From: Flavobacterium hydrocarbonoxydans
GTDB lineage: Bacteria > Bacteroidota > Bacteroidia > Flavobacteriales > Flavobacteriaceae
DNA: 49,440 nt
Assembly: GCF_009789235.1 (NCBI RefSeq)
Contig: NZ_WSTB01000018.1
Location: 1-49,440 of the forward strand
Direction: 5' to 3'
A program made the position numbers and the translations under genes. A model generated the notes under the pieces. It was not told where the DNA came from and ran no database searches. It worked only from the letters and a program-made list of their open reading frames with translations. Below are positions 16,281 through 24,676 of this stretch, one piece after another. The number at the start of each line of letters is the position of its first letter. The stretch's first letter is position 1.

Positions 16281-16688
16281 ATGAGCACATTTAGCAGCAA
16301 ACAATACTCTTGGTCAGACGTATCAATCTCAATTGGAGGAAGAATTATTGAAGGAGTAACAGCAGTAGAATATTCCGTTAAACAAGAAAAAGAAGCCTTA
16401 AGAGGACGTGGCAATAAACCGCACCAAATTACACGCGGAAACAAAACTTTTGACGGAAAAATTTCGATCTGGCAAAGCGAACTTGAAGCTATGGCTACAA
16501 GCGCTGATCTTCTGGATGTAACTTTTGACGTCATCATTTCTTACGTTCCTTCTGAAGGTGGAAATACCGTAACGGATGTTTTAACAGGTTGCGAATTTAC
16601 CGAAGTTAAAAAAACAATAAAACAAGGAGATAAGAATATGGTGGTCGAAATGCCGCTTGCTTTCTTAGACATTAAATTCCAACAATAA
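16281..16688 (+). CDS. Tail tube protein
   Basis: A 135-residue protein with the features of inner-tube proteins: ISIGGRIIEGVTAVEYSVKQ, an RGRGNKPHQITRGNKTFDGKIS segment and a conserved end VVEMPLAFLDIKFQQ. It builds the hexameric tube inside the sheath. It lies immediately after the sheath gene, the usual order for contractile tails, and a long hairpin follows it, fitting an abundant product. Confidence 0.8.
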   Translation: MSTFSSKQYSWSDVSISIGGRIIEGVTAVEYSVKQEKEALRGRGNKPHQITRGNKTFDGKISIWQSELEAMATSADLLDVTFDVIISYVPSEGGNTVTDVLTGCEFTEVKKTIKQGDKNMVVEMPLAFLDIKFQQ

Positions 16689-16697
16689 TAACCCCGC

Positions 16698-16729
16698 CAA
16701 CCCAACTAATCTTAGTTAGTTGGGTTGGT
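16698..16729 (+). terminator. Strong hairpin after the tube gene (partial terminator or mRNA stabiliser)
   Basis: CCAACCCAACTAA at 16698-16710 pairs perfectly with TTAGTTGGGTTGG at 16717-16729 around loop TCTTAG. Only an A-rich stretch follows, so most transcripts probably pass. It would allow more sheath and tube than chaperone and tape measure. Confidence 0.65.
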
Positions 16730-16746
16730 TAAAAAAATAACAAACA

Positions 16747-17286
16747 ATGAAACAACAACAAATTAACGAGTGGAAAGAAAAATACGGACAAATTTATGAA
16801 CTTCCCGTAGAAGATAAGGTAGCGTATTTGCGAGAACCTAAAATGACCGCTTTCAGACATGCTTTTAATGCCATGCAAAAAGATGGTGAAATGGCTTTTG
16901 GCGAGGTGATGTTAAACGATTTATTTATTGGTGGTGACGAAGAAATCAAAACCAATGATGAATATTTTTTTGCAGCCCGAAAAGAGTTGGCCAACTTTTT
17001 CATTTTTGATGATGCCGAAATTGTTTCGGAAGGAAAGAATTCTGTAATCATTATTGGCGAAGAAAAATGTACGGTAAGATTAATTTCGCGCCAGGACATT
17101 AAAATCGCAGAGAAGAAAAACCCTTCATCAAAACCTTTTGTAACGCAGGAAAAATTATTTGAAATGATTTGCCTTGAAAAAACAGCAGCCTTTGCAGACA
17201 AAGAAAATGCTGCCATAAGATTCCCGCTGTATCAGGCCATCGAAAAACTGCAGAACAAAAAAGTGGCAACGCTAAAAAAGCTTTAA
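16747..17286 (+). CDS. Tail assembly chaperone, short form (gpG-like)
   Basis: A 179-residue acidic/helical protein placed between tube and tape measure, where tailed phages encode the chaperones G and GT (lambda) or E and E' (P2). These coat the tape measure during tail assembly. The frame ends four codons after a slippery heptamer at 17274-17280, and a long open frame with no start of its own continues in -1. The frameshift signal is the main reason for the assignment; sequence motifs alone would not settle it. Confidence 0.8.
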   Translation: MKQQQINEWKEKYGQIYELPVEDKVAYLREPKMTAFRHAFNAMQKDGEMAFGEVMLNDLFIGGDEEIKTNDEYFFAARKELANFFIFDDAEIVSEGKNSVIIIGEEKCTVRLISRQDIKIAEKKNPSSKPFVTQEKLFEMICLEKTAAFADKENAAIRFPLYQAIEKLQNKKVATLKKL

Positions 17287-17319
17287 AAGAGGCGGTCATC
17301 GATACCGATGACGCCTCTT
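17274..17319 (+). promoter_or_regulatory. Programmed -1 ribosomal frameshift signal
   Basis: Slippery heptamer A-AAA-AAG (17274-17280) lies in the correct 0 frame (CTA AAA AAG). After a 6-base spacer, a hairpin starts: 17287-17301 pairs with 17306-17319 through 14 base pairs with one bulged G and a 4-base loop. All three parts match the rules for efficient -1 frameshifting. Confidence 0.88.
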
Positions 17320-17489
17320 CCTTTACTCTCGCCGAACAATTCGATATTCGATTGTTTGATGCCTACCTTAAATTCTACATGCACATTCCAAAACCGCATA
17401 AGTTAAGTGATGCTGATTGGGCAGAAGAAGTTCAGAATCTCCATTTTATTAGAACCAAAGAAAAAGAAAACTCTCAATCAACATCATGA
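17280..17489 (+). CDS. -1 frameshift extension of the tail chaperone (GT-like T domain)
   Basis: After slipping back one base at A-AAA-AAG, translation continues with ALKEAVIDTDDASSFTLAEQ for 69 codons to TGA at 17487-17489, giving a 247-residue fusion with the short chaperone. The frame has no start codon near its beginning and fills the gap to the tape-measure gene, overlapping its start by four bases (ATGA). The product is acidic and ends RTKEKENSQSTS. In lambda, the T domain of GT brings tube protein to the tape measure-chaperone complex. Confidence 0.85.
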   Translation, partial: ALKEAVIDTDDASSFTLAEQFDIRLFDAYLKFYMHIPKPHKLSDADWAEEVQNLHFIRTKEKENSQSTS

Positions 17490-18907
17490 ATCCTATAAAC
17501 TATATATTAAACATGCAGGATAATGCCAGTGCACCTATACAAATGGTCGCTAAATCAATTGGCATTACAAACAATCAGGTTCAAGTTCTGAATAACACTT
17601 TTGTTCATACCGGAAATATCATCAATCAGGTTGCCGAAAAAGCACATGCAAAAATTGGTTTTTTATCTTCTGGTTTTTCCAAAATAAAAGAAAAAATTAC
17701 GGACGCATTTTCCATTGATTCCATTTTAGAATTTGGAAAAAAAGTTTTGGAAGCCCGAACAACATACGAAGAGTCACGTGGAATAGAAGGAGGCTTAAAA
17801 GATCAATTTAAAGACTTAAATGACAACTGGGAAAAATTTTTAATTTCACTCGGCGGTAGTGGAATTCTGAACTCCGTTCTAAATATTTTGAGCCAAGGAC
17901 TTGCGATTTTAATGGCAGTTCTTCCTAAAGTTATTGCTATTTTCAAAAATTTGTGGTCAAGTATTGAACCTGCCCTAAAATCCATAAAAGATTTTATAAA
18001 CCTTGCGTTTAGTTTTCTTGATGTAAAGGTTGTTATGGAAGGACTAGCCTTTGCGATAGCAGGTGTTTTACTTGTTGTAGATTGGTTTTCAATTGGATTA
18101 CAAACGTTGCTAGATGTTCTTAGCCCTTTTGCTACTGAGGTTATGGTTTTAGCCGGAGCCTGGTTATTATGGGCAAATGCAACAGCTATTCATACAGGAA
18201 TAATGGCTGCTTTTAATGCTGTTATGGCACTCTCGCCTATAACCTGGATTGTTATTGGTGTCGTAGCACTTATCACCGTAATTGGGGTTTTAATGAGCTG
18301 TACAAGTGGTTGGGGCGAAAGTTGGAAACACGTTGTTACTGGTGCAAAACTTTTGTGGGAAGGTTTTACGGAACTGGCAAAATCCAAATTTAATAATCTG
18401 GTCGATGGTTTTATGATAAATATGGACCGATTAAAAATAGCTTGGTATAAGGTTAAAGAAGCACTGGGATTAGGCGATAGCAGTGAAAACAAAAAAATGA
18501 TTAATCAGCTTAACAATGATATTGTTGCCCGAACAAAAGCAATAGCCCATAGTGGTGATAAATCAAAAAAAGCTTTAGCACAAGCCGCAAAGGAATTTAG
18601 CCAGTTTGAAATAAAAGGAGATTTCTCCAAACTATCTAAAATCAAAGATAGCATAATGGGAGCTACACCTGAAGTTATAAAACCAAAAATTGAAAAATCA
18701 GAAAAACCAACTAACGGTAAATCAGACTCAATAGTCTCTGGAGGTGCAAAAGCTACCAATATCATGATCAACATTCAGAAACTGCAGGATGACACCAAAA
18801 TCTACGTGGATTCAAGCGAGAAAGGAATCAGCAATCTGGGCGAAAAAGTACAGGAAATGCTGCTAAGAGCCGTGAATAGTGTTAACCAAATGCAAACAGA
18901 AGGATAA
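17486..18907 (+). CDS. Tape measure protein
   Basis: A 473-residue protein starting MNPINYILNMQDNASAPIQM, which is typical of Bacteroidetes phage tape measures. Helical N-terminal third, then a long hydrophobic middle (about residues 180-275, including MALSPITWIVIGVVALITVI) that can insert in the target membrane, and a polar K/S-rich end. Tape measures set tail length at roughly 0.15 nm per residue, so this one would give a tail of around 70 nm, short even for a tailocin. Translationally coupled to the frameshift product (ATGA) and to the next gene (TAATG). Confidence 0.85.
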   Translation: MNPINYILNMQDNASAPIQMVAKSIGITNNQVQVLNNTFVHTGNIINQVAEKAHAKIGFLSSGFSKIKEKITDAFSIDSILEFGKKVLEARTTYEESRGIEGGLKDQFKDLNDNWEKFLISLGGSGILNSVLNILSQGLAILMAVLPKVIAIFKNLWSSIEPALKSIKDFINLAFSFLDVKVVMEGLAFAIAGVLLVVDWFSIGLQTLLDVLSPFATEVMVLAGAWLLWANATAIHTGIMAAFNAVMALSPITWIVIGVVALITVIGVLMSCTSGWGESWKHVVTGAKLLWEGFTELAKSKFNNLVDGFMINMDRLKIAWYKVKEALGLGDSSENKKMINQLNNDIVARTKAIAHSGDKSKKALAQAAKEFSQFEIKGDFSKLSKIKDSIMGATPEVIKPKIEKSEKPTNGKSDSIVSGGAKATNIMINIQKLQDDTKIYVDSSEKGISNLGEKVQEMLLRAVNSVNQMQTEG

Positions 18908-19569
18908 TGGCAAAATTTAATATAAAAGAAATCACAGCAAACGCTTTTTATGACTATGTAGGGCCTCCTTATCCAGGACTTATCCTGAATTTGAGTTCAC
19001 AATCTACAAAAATTAAAAAGCCAGATTTTTCATTTGGCAAAAAATTTAAAGGCAAAAAAAAAATTACCTTAAATACAATTGAAAAATCTAAATATTTAGG
19101 AGGCGTCTATTTTTTAAAAGTAAGTTTAAAACATAGCTCACTTGGCAGTGAACCTATAGAATTACCTAATGAACCTTTAATTTCATTGGGTCTTACCAAA
19201 ACTATTGTTGAAACGGCTACTGTTGGAAAACATCGAAAGGGAACTGTAAAGGAATATATATGTACAGAGGATTATGCGATCACTATTCGAGGAATTTGTA
19301 TTGACCCTGAAAACCCTAACGATTATCCTACTGAACAGGTAAAAACTATCAACAAATTATTTGAAGTAAATGATGCACTGACAATCGTAAATGATCCTTT
19401 TTTTGAATTATTTGGTATCAGAAAACTTGTTTTTAAAGATGTTAAATTCGAGGAAATGCAAGGTCAGGCGGGAATGCAAAAATACACCATTACCGCAGTG
19501 AGCGATCAGGATTTCTTTGCCGATCTGACAGAAAAAAATGAACAGTTAACAAATCTTAAAACTACATAA
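18907..19569 (+). CDS. Tail/baseplate protein between tape measure and hub (DUF6046-like)
   Basis: A 220-residue protein with basic N-terminal region (KKFKGKKKITLN) and a C-terminal part (FELFGIRKLVFKDVKFEEMQ, then QKYTITAVSDQDF) typical of the protein that follows the tape measure in Bacteroidetes Mu-like tails. In Mu this slot holds the DNA circulation/gp43-type protein, which joins tube to hub. Assignment rests mainly on position. Start overlaps the tape measure stop, so translation is coupled. Confidence 0.65.
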   Translation: MAKFNIKEITANAFYDYVGPPYPGLILNLSSQSTKIKKPDFSFGKKFKGKKKITLNTIEKSKYLGGVYFLKVSLKHSSLGSEPIELPNEPLISLGLTKTIVETATVGKHRKGTVKEYICTEDYAITIRGICIDPENPNDYPTEQVKTINKLFEVNDALTIVNDPFFELFGIRKLVFKDVKFEEMQGQAGMQKYTITAVSDQDFFADLTEKNEQLTNLKTT

Positions 19570-19570
19570 A

Positions 19571-20644
19571 ATGTTTACACTTGAAAGCAAAGTTGAGTTT
19601 ATCAGGCTCAAAGACAAAGTCGAACAGTTTAAGTATGTTTTTAATGCTGTTCATGAAATCGAAATCACGAAATCAGTAGATGAACTGAGCGATACTGCCA
19701 TTATAAAATTGCCTAATCGGTTTAAAGTTGTCAAAAATGGTGATAAAGAAAACGCCGTAGAGTTTAACGAAAATGCCATAAAAAAAACAGACAGTAACAA
19801 CAAAGAATACACCGAAAATGCTTTACAAGTTGGCGACAAAGTAATCATTACCCTAAGTTACGAAGGAAAATATTCCGGTGTTGAATTTGTTGGTTACATC
19901 AAAAAAATCAGTCCCAAAATACCATTGGAGATTCATTGCGAAGATGCCATGTGGCTGCTTCGTCGAAAAAGCATTTCTCAAAATTGGCAGAAAAAAGTAA
20001 CTCTTGAAACTGTATTGCAGGAAATTGTAAAAGACACTGATATACAGCTCAGTTACCCTGTTACCGGTTTTAATTTCGAGAAATGGTCTATTAAGGAAAA
20101 TGGTGCTCAGGCTTTAGAACGTCTAAAAAAAGAATTTGGCTTTACTTCCTTTATCACCGATGACGGAAAATTGCATTGCGGTTTAGAACAACTAACCAAT
20201 ATTGGGCAAATTGCAACGTATGATCTGGGCAAAAATATCGTCCAGAATAACTTAGAATACAAAACAACCGAAGAGCGAAAGATAAAAGTAAAATTTACCT
20301 ATATCAATCCAAAAACCAACGAAAGAACAATTGTTGAAGAAGGTGATTCTGACGGTGAAGTTCGAGAATATCATACCTCAGTAGTTTCTGAAGAAGCCAA
20401 ATTAAAAGAGCTTGCTAAAACCGAGATTGAAAAACTGAAATACAATGGTTTTAGCGGAGATCTGACCGGATTTCTAATTCCGCATGCTACCCGCGGCATG
20501 AAAGCCAATATACTCGATCAGGATCATCCAAACAGAAAAGGAAGTTATTTTATAAACAAAGTCGTGACCACTTTTGGTTCCGGAGGCGCCAGGAGAAAAG
20601 TAAGCATCCGAAACAGATTGGGAGAAATCAAAGAAGAAAAATAA
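19571..20644 (+). CDS. Baseplate hub protein (gpD / Mu gp44-like)
   Basis: A 357-residue protein with the hub pattern: an N-terminal beta domain, a charged loop (about residues 58-82), then GDKVIITLSYEGKYSGVEFVG, WSIKENGAQALERLKKEFGF and a C-terminal barrel with GSYFINKVVTTFGSGGARRK. P2 gpD, Mu gp44 and the N-terminal part of VgrG share this role: they connect the tube to the spike. It sits directly before the spike candidate, as expected. Confidence 0.75.
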   Translation: MFTLESKVEFIRLKDKVEQFKYVFNAVHEIEITKSVDELSDTAIIKLPNRFKVVKNGDKENAVEFNENAIKKTDSNNKEYTENALQVGDKVIITLSYEGKYSGVEFVGYIKKISPKIPLEIHCEDAMWLLRRKSISQNWQKKVTLETVLQEIVKDTDIQLSYPVTGFNFEKWSIKENGAQALERLKKEFGFTSFITDDGKLHCGLEQLTNIGQIATYDLGKNIVQNNLEYKTTEERKIKVKFTYINPKTNERTIVEEGDSDGEVREYHTSVVSEEAKLKELAKTEIEKLKYNGFSGDLTGFLIPHATRGMKANILDQDHPNRKGSYFINKVVTTFGSGGARRKVSIRNRLGEIKEEK

Positions 20645-20663
20645 GTATTAGAAAAAAAATTCC

Positions 20664-21155
20664 ATGGAAAAAGACCTGCAAGATGCCTTTAGAAAATTAA
20701 AAAAAAGAGACGTTGACTCTTTTCCTGTTACGGTTCTTTCTGTAAATAAAGAAAACGGAACCTGTACGGTTTCTGATGGGATACTGGAATACACAGATGT
20801 GCAATTAGCAGCTGTTATTAACGAGGACAATCAGGGATTTTATTTGTTTCCGAAGAAAGACAGCTCCGTAATTGTAAGTCCGATTAATGAAGATTTACAT
20901 CGGCTTTACATTGAAACTTATTCAGAAATAGAAAGTGCAAAAATCGCTATTGAAAAAGTCGAATTTCAAATTGATAAAGACGGTTTTTTATTAAAAAAAG
21001 AAAACGAAAACTTAAAAAAACTAATGGCCGATTTATTAAAAGCCATTAAAGCAATGAAGTTTACGACCAATAACGGCCCCACTATCAACCTGATAAATCT
21101 TAATGACTTTATTGATCTTGAAAATAGGTTTAATCAATTTTTAAAAGAAAATTAA
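20664..21155 (+). CDS. Baseplate spike-like protein (gpV / Mu gp45 position)
   Basis: A 163-residue protein. Residues ~18-85 (DSFPVTVLSVNKENGTCTVS and GFYLFPKKDSSVIVSPIN) look like the OB-fold that starts trimeric central spikes. A helical middle and a polar end (NGPTINLINLNDFIDLENRF) follow. Its place just after the hub matches gpV. It lacks a long beta-helix, so it may be only the spike base, with the tip supplied by the next small protein. Fold unconfirmed. Confidence 0.6.
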   Translation: MEKDLQDAFRKLKKRDVDSFPVTVLSVNKENGTCTVSDGILEYTDVQLAAVINEDNQGFYLFPKKDSSVIVSPINEDLHRLYIETYSEIESAKIAIEKVEFQIDKDGFLLKKENENLKKLMADLLKAIKAMKFTTNNGPTINLINLNDFIDLENRFNQFLKEN

Positions 21156-21377
21156 ATGTTAGACAAAGAGAGATTAAAAGGAAAAATTCGCTCCGCATTT
21201 GCAGATGAGCAAAACGAACAAAGCGATTACAACAAAAGCCTGGACAACATTTCTGAAAAAATAGCGCAAGCTGTTATCGATGAAGTCAAACAGGCTAAAA
21301 TTCAATACGTTTCAGGATTAATATCGCCAACAAGCGGTGGACCTGTTACGGGAACTATAACCCACACCATTAGCTGA
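21156..21377 (+). CDS. Small baseplate-associated protein
   Basis: A 73-residue protein: charged helix (residues 1-48) then a glycine- and threonine-rich end SGLISPTSGGPVTGTITHTI. It starts immediately after the spike candidate's stop and one base before the next gene. The end could be a spike tip or a beta-strand docking segment, but it is too short for a PAAR domain. No family recognised. Confidence 0.55.
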   Translation: MLDKERLKGKIRSAFADEQNEQSDYNKSLDNISEKIAQAVIDEVKQAKIQYVSGLISPTSGGPVTGTITHTIS

Positions 21378-21378
21378 C

Positions 21379-21765
21379 ATGAACGAAATGATGATAGTAG
21401 TAACCGGATTACTAACCGCTGGCGGCACGAGTTATATTACCTATTCTTTTACCAAAAGTAAGTACAAGCAAGAAGTCGAAAAGTTAAAGGTTGAGGTAAC
21501 GCATGCAAAAGAATATGTAGAAACCACTGCTATCGAAAATGACATTAAGTTATCCGGTCACTATAAAGAAATTTTAGACGACCTAAAGGCAAGGTACGAA
21601 ACAAGATACAAGGAGTTTGAAGAAATGATGACCCGAAAAATTTTGCTGCTCGAAGAAGAACTCAAACTAAAAGACCGCAAAATCAAACTACAACAACAAG
21701 AGATTACCGAATTGAAAAAAGAAAACAGAACATTACGAAATCATGCAAGAAACAGTATTACATAA
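21379..21765 (+). CDS. Membrane-anchored coiled-coil protein
   Basis: A 128-residue protein with one N-terminal membrane helix (MMIVVTGLLTAGGTSYITYS) followed by a long, highly charged coiled coil (residues ~28-120). This is the plan of Rz-like inner-membrane spanins and some holin partners, so it may join the lysis functions although it lies among baseplate genes. It overlaps the next gene by 23 bases. No function is proven. Confidence 0.6.
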   Translation: MNEMMIVVTGLLTAGGTSYITYSFTKSKYKQEVEKLKVEVTHAKEYVETTAIENDIKLSGHYKEILDDLKARYETRYKEFEEMMTRKILLLEEELKLKDRKIKLQQQEITELKKENRTLRNHARNSIT

Positions 21766-22033
21766 CCAATCGTTAATTGATTTTACACTGCATCATTGTG
21801 GTACCATCGAAAGTCTTGTAGCAATGACTGTGGCCAACAATTTAAGCATTACTGATCCGCTGACAGTTAAAACAATCTTAGAAGTTCCGGAAGCCATTCG
21901 CAAAGACGAAGATATTGTTGGCTTTTACACCGATGGAAAATATGTTCCCGCATTTAATTATTCAGGACCAAGCTACGCCATCGACGAAGGTATTGGCGAA
22001 ATGATCATAGAAGAAACATTTATAGTAAGATAA
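21743..22033 (+). CDS. LysM-like tail protein (gpX-like)
   Basis: A 96-residue protein whose first half (VLHNQSLIDFTLHHCGTIES, then VANNLSITDPLTVKTILEVPE) follows the LysM pattern of phage tail protein X, which helps attach the baseplate to the tube. Start codon ATG at 21743 lies inside the upstream gene; ATG-proximal sequence MQETVLHNQSL is typical of Bacteroidetes phage homologues. Seven bases separate it from the J-like gene. Confidence 0.65.
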   Translation: MQETVLHNQSLIDFTLHHCGTIESLVAMTVANNLSITDPLTVKTILEVPEAIRKDEDIVGFYTDGKYVPAFNYSGPSYAIDEGIGEMIIEETFIVR

Positions 22034-22039
22034 AAAACC

Positions 22040-22906
22040 ATGGCAAGAAGTATAGCAAACATACAAACAGATATTATAGAAGCTTTGAGAGCCGATGATA
22101 CTCTTAAAAACAGTTTAACAGAAATAACCTCAACCAGTAAAACCTCAATATCGCGATTAATCACTTTTGTGGTAGCTACAGCAATTGGAGTACTGGAAGC
22201 TTTGTTTGATCAACATAAAAAAGAAGTTGATGACAAACTCGCAAATCAAAAATCCGGTACTCTGCCCTGGTATCGTACCATGGCATTACGTTTTCAATAC
22301 GGTTATGATTTAGTTGCTGACGAAGATTATTTTGACAATCAGGATCATACAACTGCCCAAATCGAAGCTTCAAAAATTGTTAAATATGCTGCAGTAAACG
22401 AGGCAGAAGAAAGCAGCCGTGTTATTATAAAAATAGCAGGCGAAAGTGCTGGCATATTGGCTCCAATTAATGATGACCAAAGAGAAGGTTTTGAAGCCTA
22501 TATCGACGAAATAAAAGTAGCAGGCGTAAAAGTTACTGTTTTAAATTACAAACCGGATCGCCTATATCTGAACATCCTAATTAAAAGAAATGCCATGATA
22601 CTCGATAGTAGCGGTATGGATAAGGACACTGCTAAATACCCTGTAAAAGAAGCCATTCAGGAATTTATGAAAGAACTTCCTTTTGATGGAGATCTTCGTC
22701 TATCAGCTTTAGTTGATAAATTACAAAAAGTAGAAGGTGTTTTAGACGCAACAATTGTAGGCGCACAAAGCGCTTGGGTAGATGCTGCCGGACCAGTTGA
22801 TGCTGATGGCTACAGTACTCCTCCTCAAGACATATATATTTCAACAATACCTAAAAGCGGTTATTTTGAAATTGCAACCTTTGATAATATCAGTTATGTG
22901 GTATAA
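22040..22906 (+). CDS. Baseplate J-like protein (Mu gp47 / P2 gpJ)
   Basis: A 288-residue protein. The conserved parts of Bacteroidetes J-like baseplate proteins are present: RSIANIQTDIIEALRADDTL, SGTLPWYRTMALRFQYGYDL, a beta region with YIDEIKVAGVKVTVLNYKPD, and FDGDLRLSALVDKLQKVEGV near the end. J proteins form the outer baseplate wedge. It overlaps the next gene by 11 bases. Homologues are sometimes labelled nucleotidyltransferases in databases, and nothing here supports that. Confidence 0.75.
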   Translation: MARSIANIQTDIIEALRADDTLKNSLTEITSTSKTSISRLITFVVATAIGVLEALFDQHKKEVDDKLANQKSGTLPWYRTMALRFQYGYDLVADEDYFDNQDHTTAQIEASKIVKYAAVNEAEESSRVIIKIAGESAGILAPINDDQREGFEAYIDEIKVAGVKVTVLNYKPDRLYLNILIKRNAMILDSSGMDKDTAKYPVKEAIQEFMKELPFDGDLRLSALVDKLQKVEGVLDATIVGAQSAWVDAAGPVDADGYSTPPQDIYISTIPKSGYFEIATFDNISYVV

Positions 22907-23399
22907 AATAAATCTCAATGTGCTGGCCATACAGTTATTGCCCACATTTTTGCGAAAACCCAACCTGATTGTTTTTATTCAGGCCCTTATAAGTCCGATA
23001 GTTGCATTATATGATAAAACCTGGTCTTCTTTTCGGGAGGAAAATATTTTTAAACTAAATCATAACGGGCAGGTTTGTTACCTGAGAAAGTCACTCAACT
23101 ATAAGTTTGATCAATCTTTAAAACGTATTAAGGTAGTTGAGGGTCAACTTTATGACACCACCTACATTTATACTGAAAACGAAAGCCCTATCGACTACAT
23201 ACATCCTCAAAACAGTAATCCTGAACAGGATAAAACAGAAACCATCTGGCTCAGAAACGAGGCAGAAACCGGAGATACGGGTGTTGATTTTAGGGTGCTT
23301 ATTCCTATTGAATTCAAAAAATATCAGGAAGAAAACATCATAACACACATTAATTTTTACAAAGCTGGCGGAAAACGCTATAAAATATCTTATTTCTAA
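22896..23399 (+). CDS. Baseplate protein in the gpI position
   Basis: A 167-residue protein. A longer open frame exists, but I start at ATG 22896 because it gives MWYKINLNVLAIQLLPTFLR right after the J-like gene with an 11-base overlap. The start LNVLAIQLLPTFLRKPN and the middle VCYLRKSLNYKFD are typical of Bacteroidetes tails. It follows J as P2 gpI does and probably links the wedge to the fibres. TAATG overlap with the next gene. Confidence 0.65.
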   Translation: MWYKINLNVLAIQLLPTFLRKPNLIVFIQALISPIVALYDKTWSSFREENIFKLNHNGQVCYLRKSLNYKFDQSLKRIKVVEGQLYDTTYIYTENESPIDYIHPQNSNPEQDKTETIWLRNEAETGDTGVDFRVLIPIEFKKYQEENIITHINFYKAGGKRYKISYF

Positions 23400-24163
23400 T
23401 GAATAGAACAAATTTTAATCAGACAGGCGGTTTTCCGCTAAAAACAGAAAGACTCGATGAACTTCAAAAAAGTTACGAAATCTTTAATAACTTAGGAAAT
23501 ATAGCAGGAAATTTAGTTATTCTTTCCGGCTGTAATGTAACAGGTTCTAATGTCTCGGATGGTGTAGTGGTGATTGACGGAGAAATATATCCTTTTAAAG
23601 GAGGTTACATTTCTTCAAATGTTGTAATTACAAGTACTACCAGCACTAAAGAATTTGAAGAAGGCGGTGCTAAACCTGTACATACCATAAAAGAAGCTGG
23701 TTTTGGTACAGCTTCAGAATCATGGCCCTGGGCAAGTTTTATAAGACCAATCCCTACAAGAGATTTCAAAGCTGCTTTAGATATAAAAGAAGACAAAACA
23801 AATGTTTTGGCTTTACAAACCAGAATACAAACGCTTGAAGCAGCATTATTAACATTACAAATACCTAAAATTAGAGTAGTATCAGGCTCAACATCAACTC
23901 TAGTAAGAGCTGTGGGTTATTATCATAATGATTATAGTAAAAACTACGCATATGTTTATCCTCCTGCGGGATATACAATGAGTCATTTGGCTGGTTTTCT
24001 CCCTTCGATAAGTCAAATTAATTTTAGTGGAGATGTTAATTCGGATGATATACTATGGTGTAAGTATACAACTGATGCAAGCAAAATAACAATCATCTGT
24101 AATAACTCTGAAAACAGAGATAATTCTTCTATAACCTACATGGGTGTCTGGATTAAATACTAA
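23399..24163 (+). CDS. Fibre-attachment or tail collar-like structural protein
   Basis: A 254-residue protein: NRTNFNQTGGFPLKTERLDE at the start, a beta-rich part with SDGVVVIDGEIYPFKGG, then a short coiled coil (LALQTRIQTLEAALLTLQ, ~residues 140-158) and a C-terminal domain of ~95 residues ending MGVWIKY that looks like a compact beta tip. The plan (attachment, trimeric coiled coil, tip) suggests a short fibre or a connector between baseplate and fibres. Confidence 0.65.
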   Translation: MNRTNFNQTGGFPLKTERLDELQKSYEIFNNLGNIAGNLVILSGCNVTGSNVSDGVVVIDGEIYPFKGGYISSNVVITSTTSTKEFEEGGAKPVHTIKEAGFGTASESWPWASFIRPIPTRDFKAALDIKEDKTNVLALQTRIQTLEAALLTLQIPKIRVVSGSTSTLVRAVGYYHNDYSKNYAYVYPPAGYTMSHLAGFLPSISQINFSGDVNSDDILWCKYTTDASKITIICNNSENRDNSSITYMGVWIKY

Positions 24164-24169
24164 AAAAAT

Positions 24170-24670
24170 ATGGCTACAAATCTAAATACCATTCTAAGCT
24201 GGTTTAAAACAGGCTTAAAACCAACGCAAGCCCAATTTTGGGCATCATGGCAATCTTTTTGGCACAAGGATGAACTCATTCCGCAAAATAATATTGCTGA
24301 TTTAGCCCTGACCTTAAACGCTAAAGCCGAAAAATCACAACTTGAAGGACACATGTCTGATGATCAGGCGCATGCTGCCTTATTTGATCAAAAAACCGAT
24401 GAACTGGATTTTCATACACATGTTTCAAATTTTGAATCACACGTGACAGACCCTAATGCACATCCTGAACTACAACTTACAGCAAAAATGGTTTTTCCTG
24501 GACAATTCGTCATTTTTAAGCGAGGTGCAGAAAACCTGAATGTTTTAGAAGTTGAAGATTTGGTAATGGGAATTGTTGAAGGTCAGTGGATAACGGGTCG
24601 TTATTTAGGCGGCGACAGTGATATTCTTTACAACTTTGATATTATTAACAGACTAGATTTTTCTGAATAA
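24170..24670 (+). CDS. Short tail-fibre protein with the shared anchor domain
   Basis: A 166-residue protein. Its first ~62 residues (MATNLNTILSWFKTGLKPTQ, then FWASWQSFWHKDELIP and LNAKAEKSQLEGH) are almost identical to the starts of the two large fibres at 28544 and 30823, so this is the common baseplate anchor. A histidine-rich stretch follows (GHMSDDQAHAAL, HTHVSNFESH), then a small unrelated C-terminal domain. It may be the anchor or adaptor, or a short fibre for one receptor. Confidence 0.7.
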   Translation: MATNLNTILSWFKTGLKPTQAQFWASWQSFWHKDELIPQNNIADLALTLNAKAEKSQLEGHMSDDQAHAALFDQKTDELDFHTHVSNFESHVTDPNAHPELQLTAKMVFPGQFVIFKRGAENLNVLEVEDLVMGIVEGQWITGRYLGGDSDILYNFDIINRLDFSE

Positions 24671-24676
24671 ACACTT

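Noticed and set aside
22040..22906. Nucleotidyltransferase annotation for the 288-residue protein.
   Set aside because: No nucleotidyltransferase motif is visible; operon position and sequence pattern fit baseplate J.
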